From Shinisaurus crocodilurus (lineage: Eukaryota; Chordata; Lepidosauria; Squamata; Shinisauridae): a stretch of DNA of 64,000 nt. Below are positions 63,944-64,000 of the stretch, piece by piece. The notes beneath the pieces were generated by a model, which saw only the letters and a list, made by a program, of their open reading frames with translations, was not told the origin of the DNA and did not search any database. Made by a program: the position numbers and the translations under genes. The DNA lies in contig CM037880.1 in assembly GCA_021292165.1 (NCBI GenBank), positions 28,728,232-28,792,231 on the forward strand. The letters are read 5' to 3'. Numbering within the stretch: position 1 is the stretch's first letter; each line of letters opens with the position of its first letter.

Positions 63944-64000
63944 CAGGGGTGGGCAACTTGTGACCCTCCATATGTTTTGGCCTACAACTTTCATGATTCC
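63944..64000. mobile_element. hAT-type MITE, cut by window edge
   Basis: CAGGGGTGGGCAACTTGTGA and TTTTGGCCTACAACTTTCAT match the left arm of the copy at 17580-17714. The right arm lies outside the window. Confidence 0.75.

Larger units (their letters stand above)
61484..64000 (+). other. Start of ARHGAP21 intron before RhoGAP exons
   Basis: Intronic sequence running off the window. It holds a short LINE/SINE tail-like piece at 61757-61850, the large inverted-repeat element with a nested SINE (62280-62910), a (GATA)n run at 63018-63040 and the left end of a hAT MITE at the right edge. I see nothing else in 61484-61755, 61850-62280 and 62910-63940. Confidence 0.75.

Noticed and set aside
61484..64000. 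First RhoGAP-region exon
   Set aside because: No stretch matching the basic segment or the arginine-finger region of RhoGAP was found; the reading frames here are short and fall in repeats or intron.

Overview
The window is vertebrate nuclear DNA, most likely from a squamate reptile (a lizard or relative). The evidence is a RhoGAP gene close to human ARHGAP21, split by large introns, together with the repeat mixture typical of lizard genomes: L2-clade and CR1-clade LINEs, a Penelope-like element, a DIRS1-like element, two families of tRNA-derived SINE and many short hAT-type and foldback DNA elements. There are no bacterial genes, operons or CRISPR arrays.

The only cellular gene I can support is ARHGAP21, on the + strand, entering from the left and leaving on the right. 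Twelve consecutive coding exons are visible: 18332-18424, 19318-19396, 24245-24299, 33921-33950 (a 30-nt microexon), 35441-37394 (one giant exon), 56641-56799, 56892-56991, 57349-57385, 58119-58244, 59355-59639, 61179-61243 and 61335-61483. Their phases join without conflict into 3132 nt (1044 codons). They encode most of the PDZ domain, a long Ser-rich linker, the whole PH domain and the ARF-binding extension after it. The start codon, the first PDZ strands (with the GLGF-type loop), the RhoGAP catalytic domain and the C-terminus lie outside the window.

Layout: 1-18331 is upstream intron packed with nested repeats (L2 in CR1, DIRS1-like 5' end, L2 tail in L1, Penelope-like fragment, hAT elements). 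18332-35440 holds the PDZ exons and the microexon, with an L2 copy in the second intron and a solo LTR in the fourth. 35441-37394 is the large linker exon. 37395-56640 is a 19-kb intron with several transposons, including a CR1 that carries both an internal duplication and a nested L2. 56641-61483 is a compact cluster of seven exons covering the PH region. 61484-64000 is the start of the next intron.

The most useful observations outside the gene are well-bounded transposon insertions with target-site duplications that I could read directly (solo LTR at 31037-31909; hAT-type elements at 13701-13836, 15709-16081, 45363-46017, 46515-47388 and 53529-53664), because they give a relative insertion order. 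In the gene, the points worth checking are the microexon, a 32-nt candidate alternative exon at 51329-51360 that would shift the frame, and a Trp-to-Cys codon at the start of the PH domain. I found no sign of a wholly new multi-gene system.
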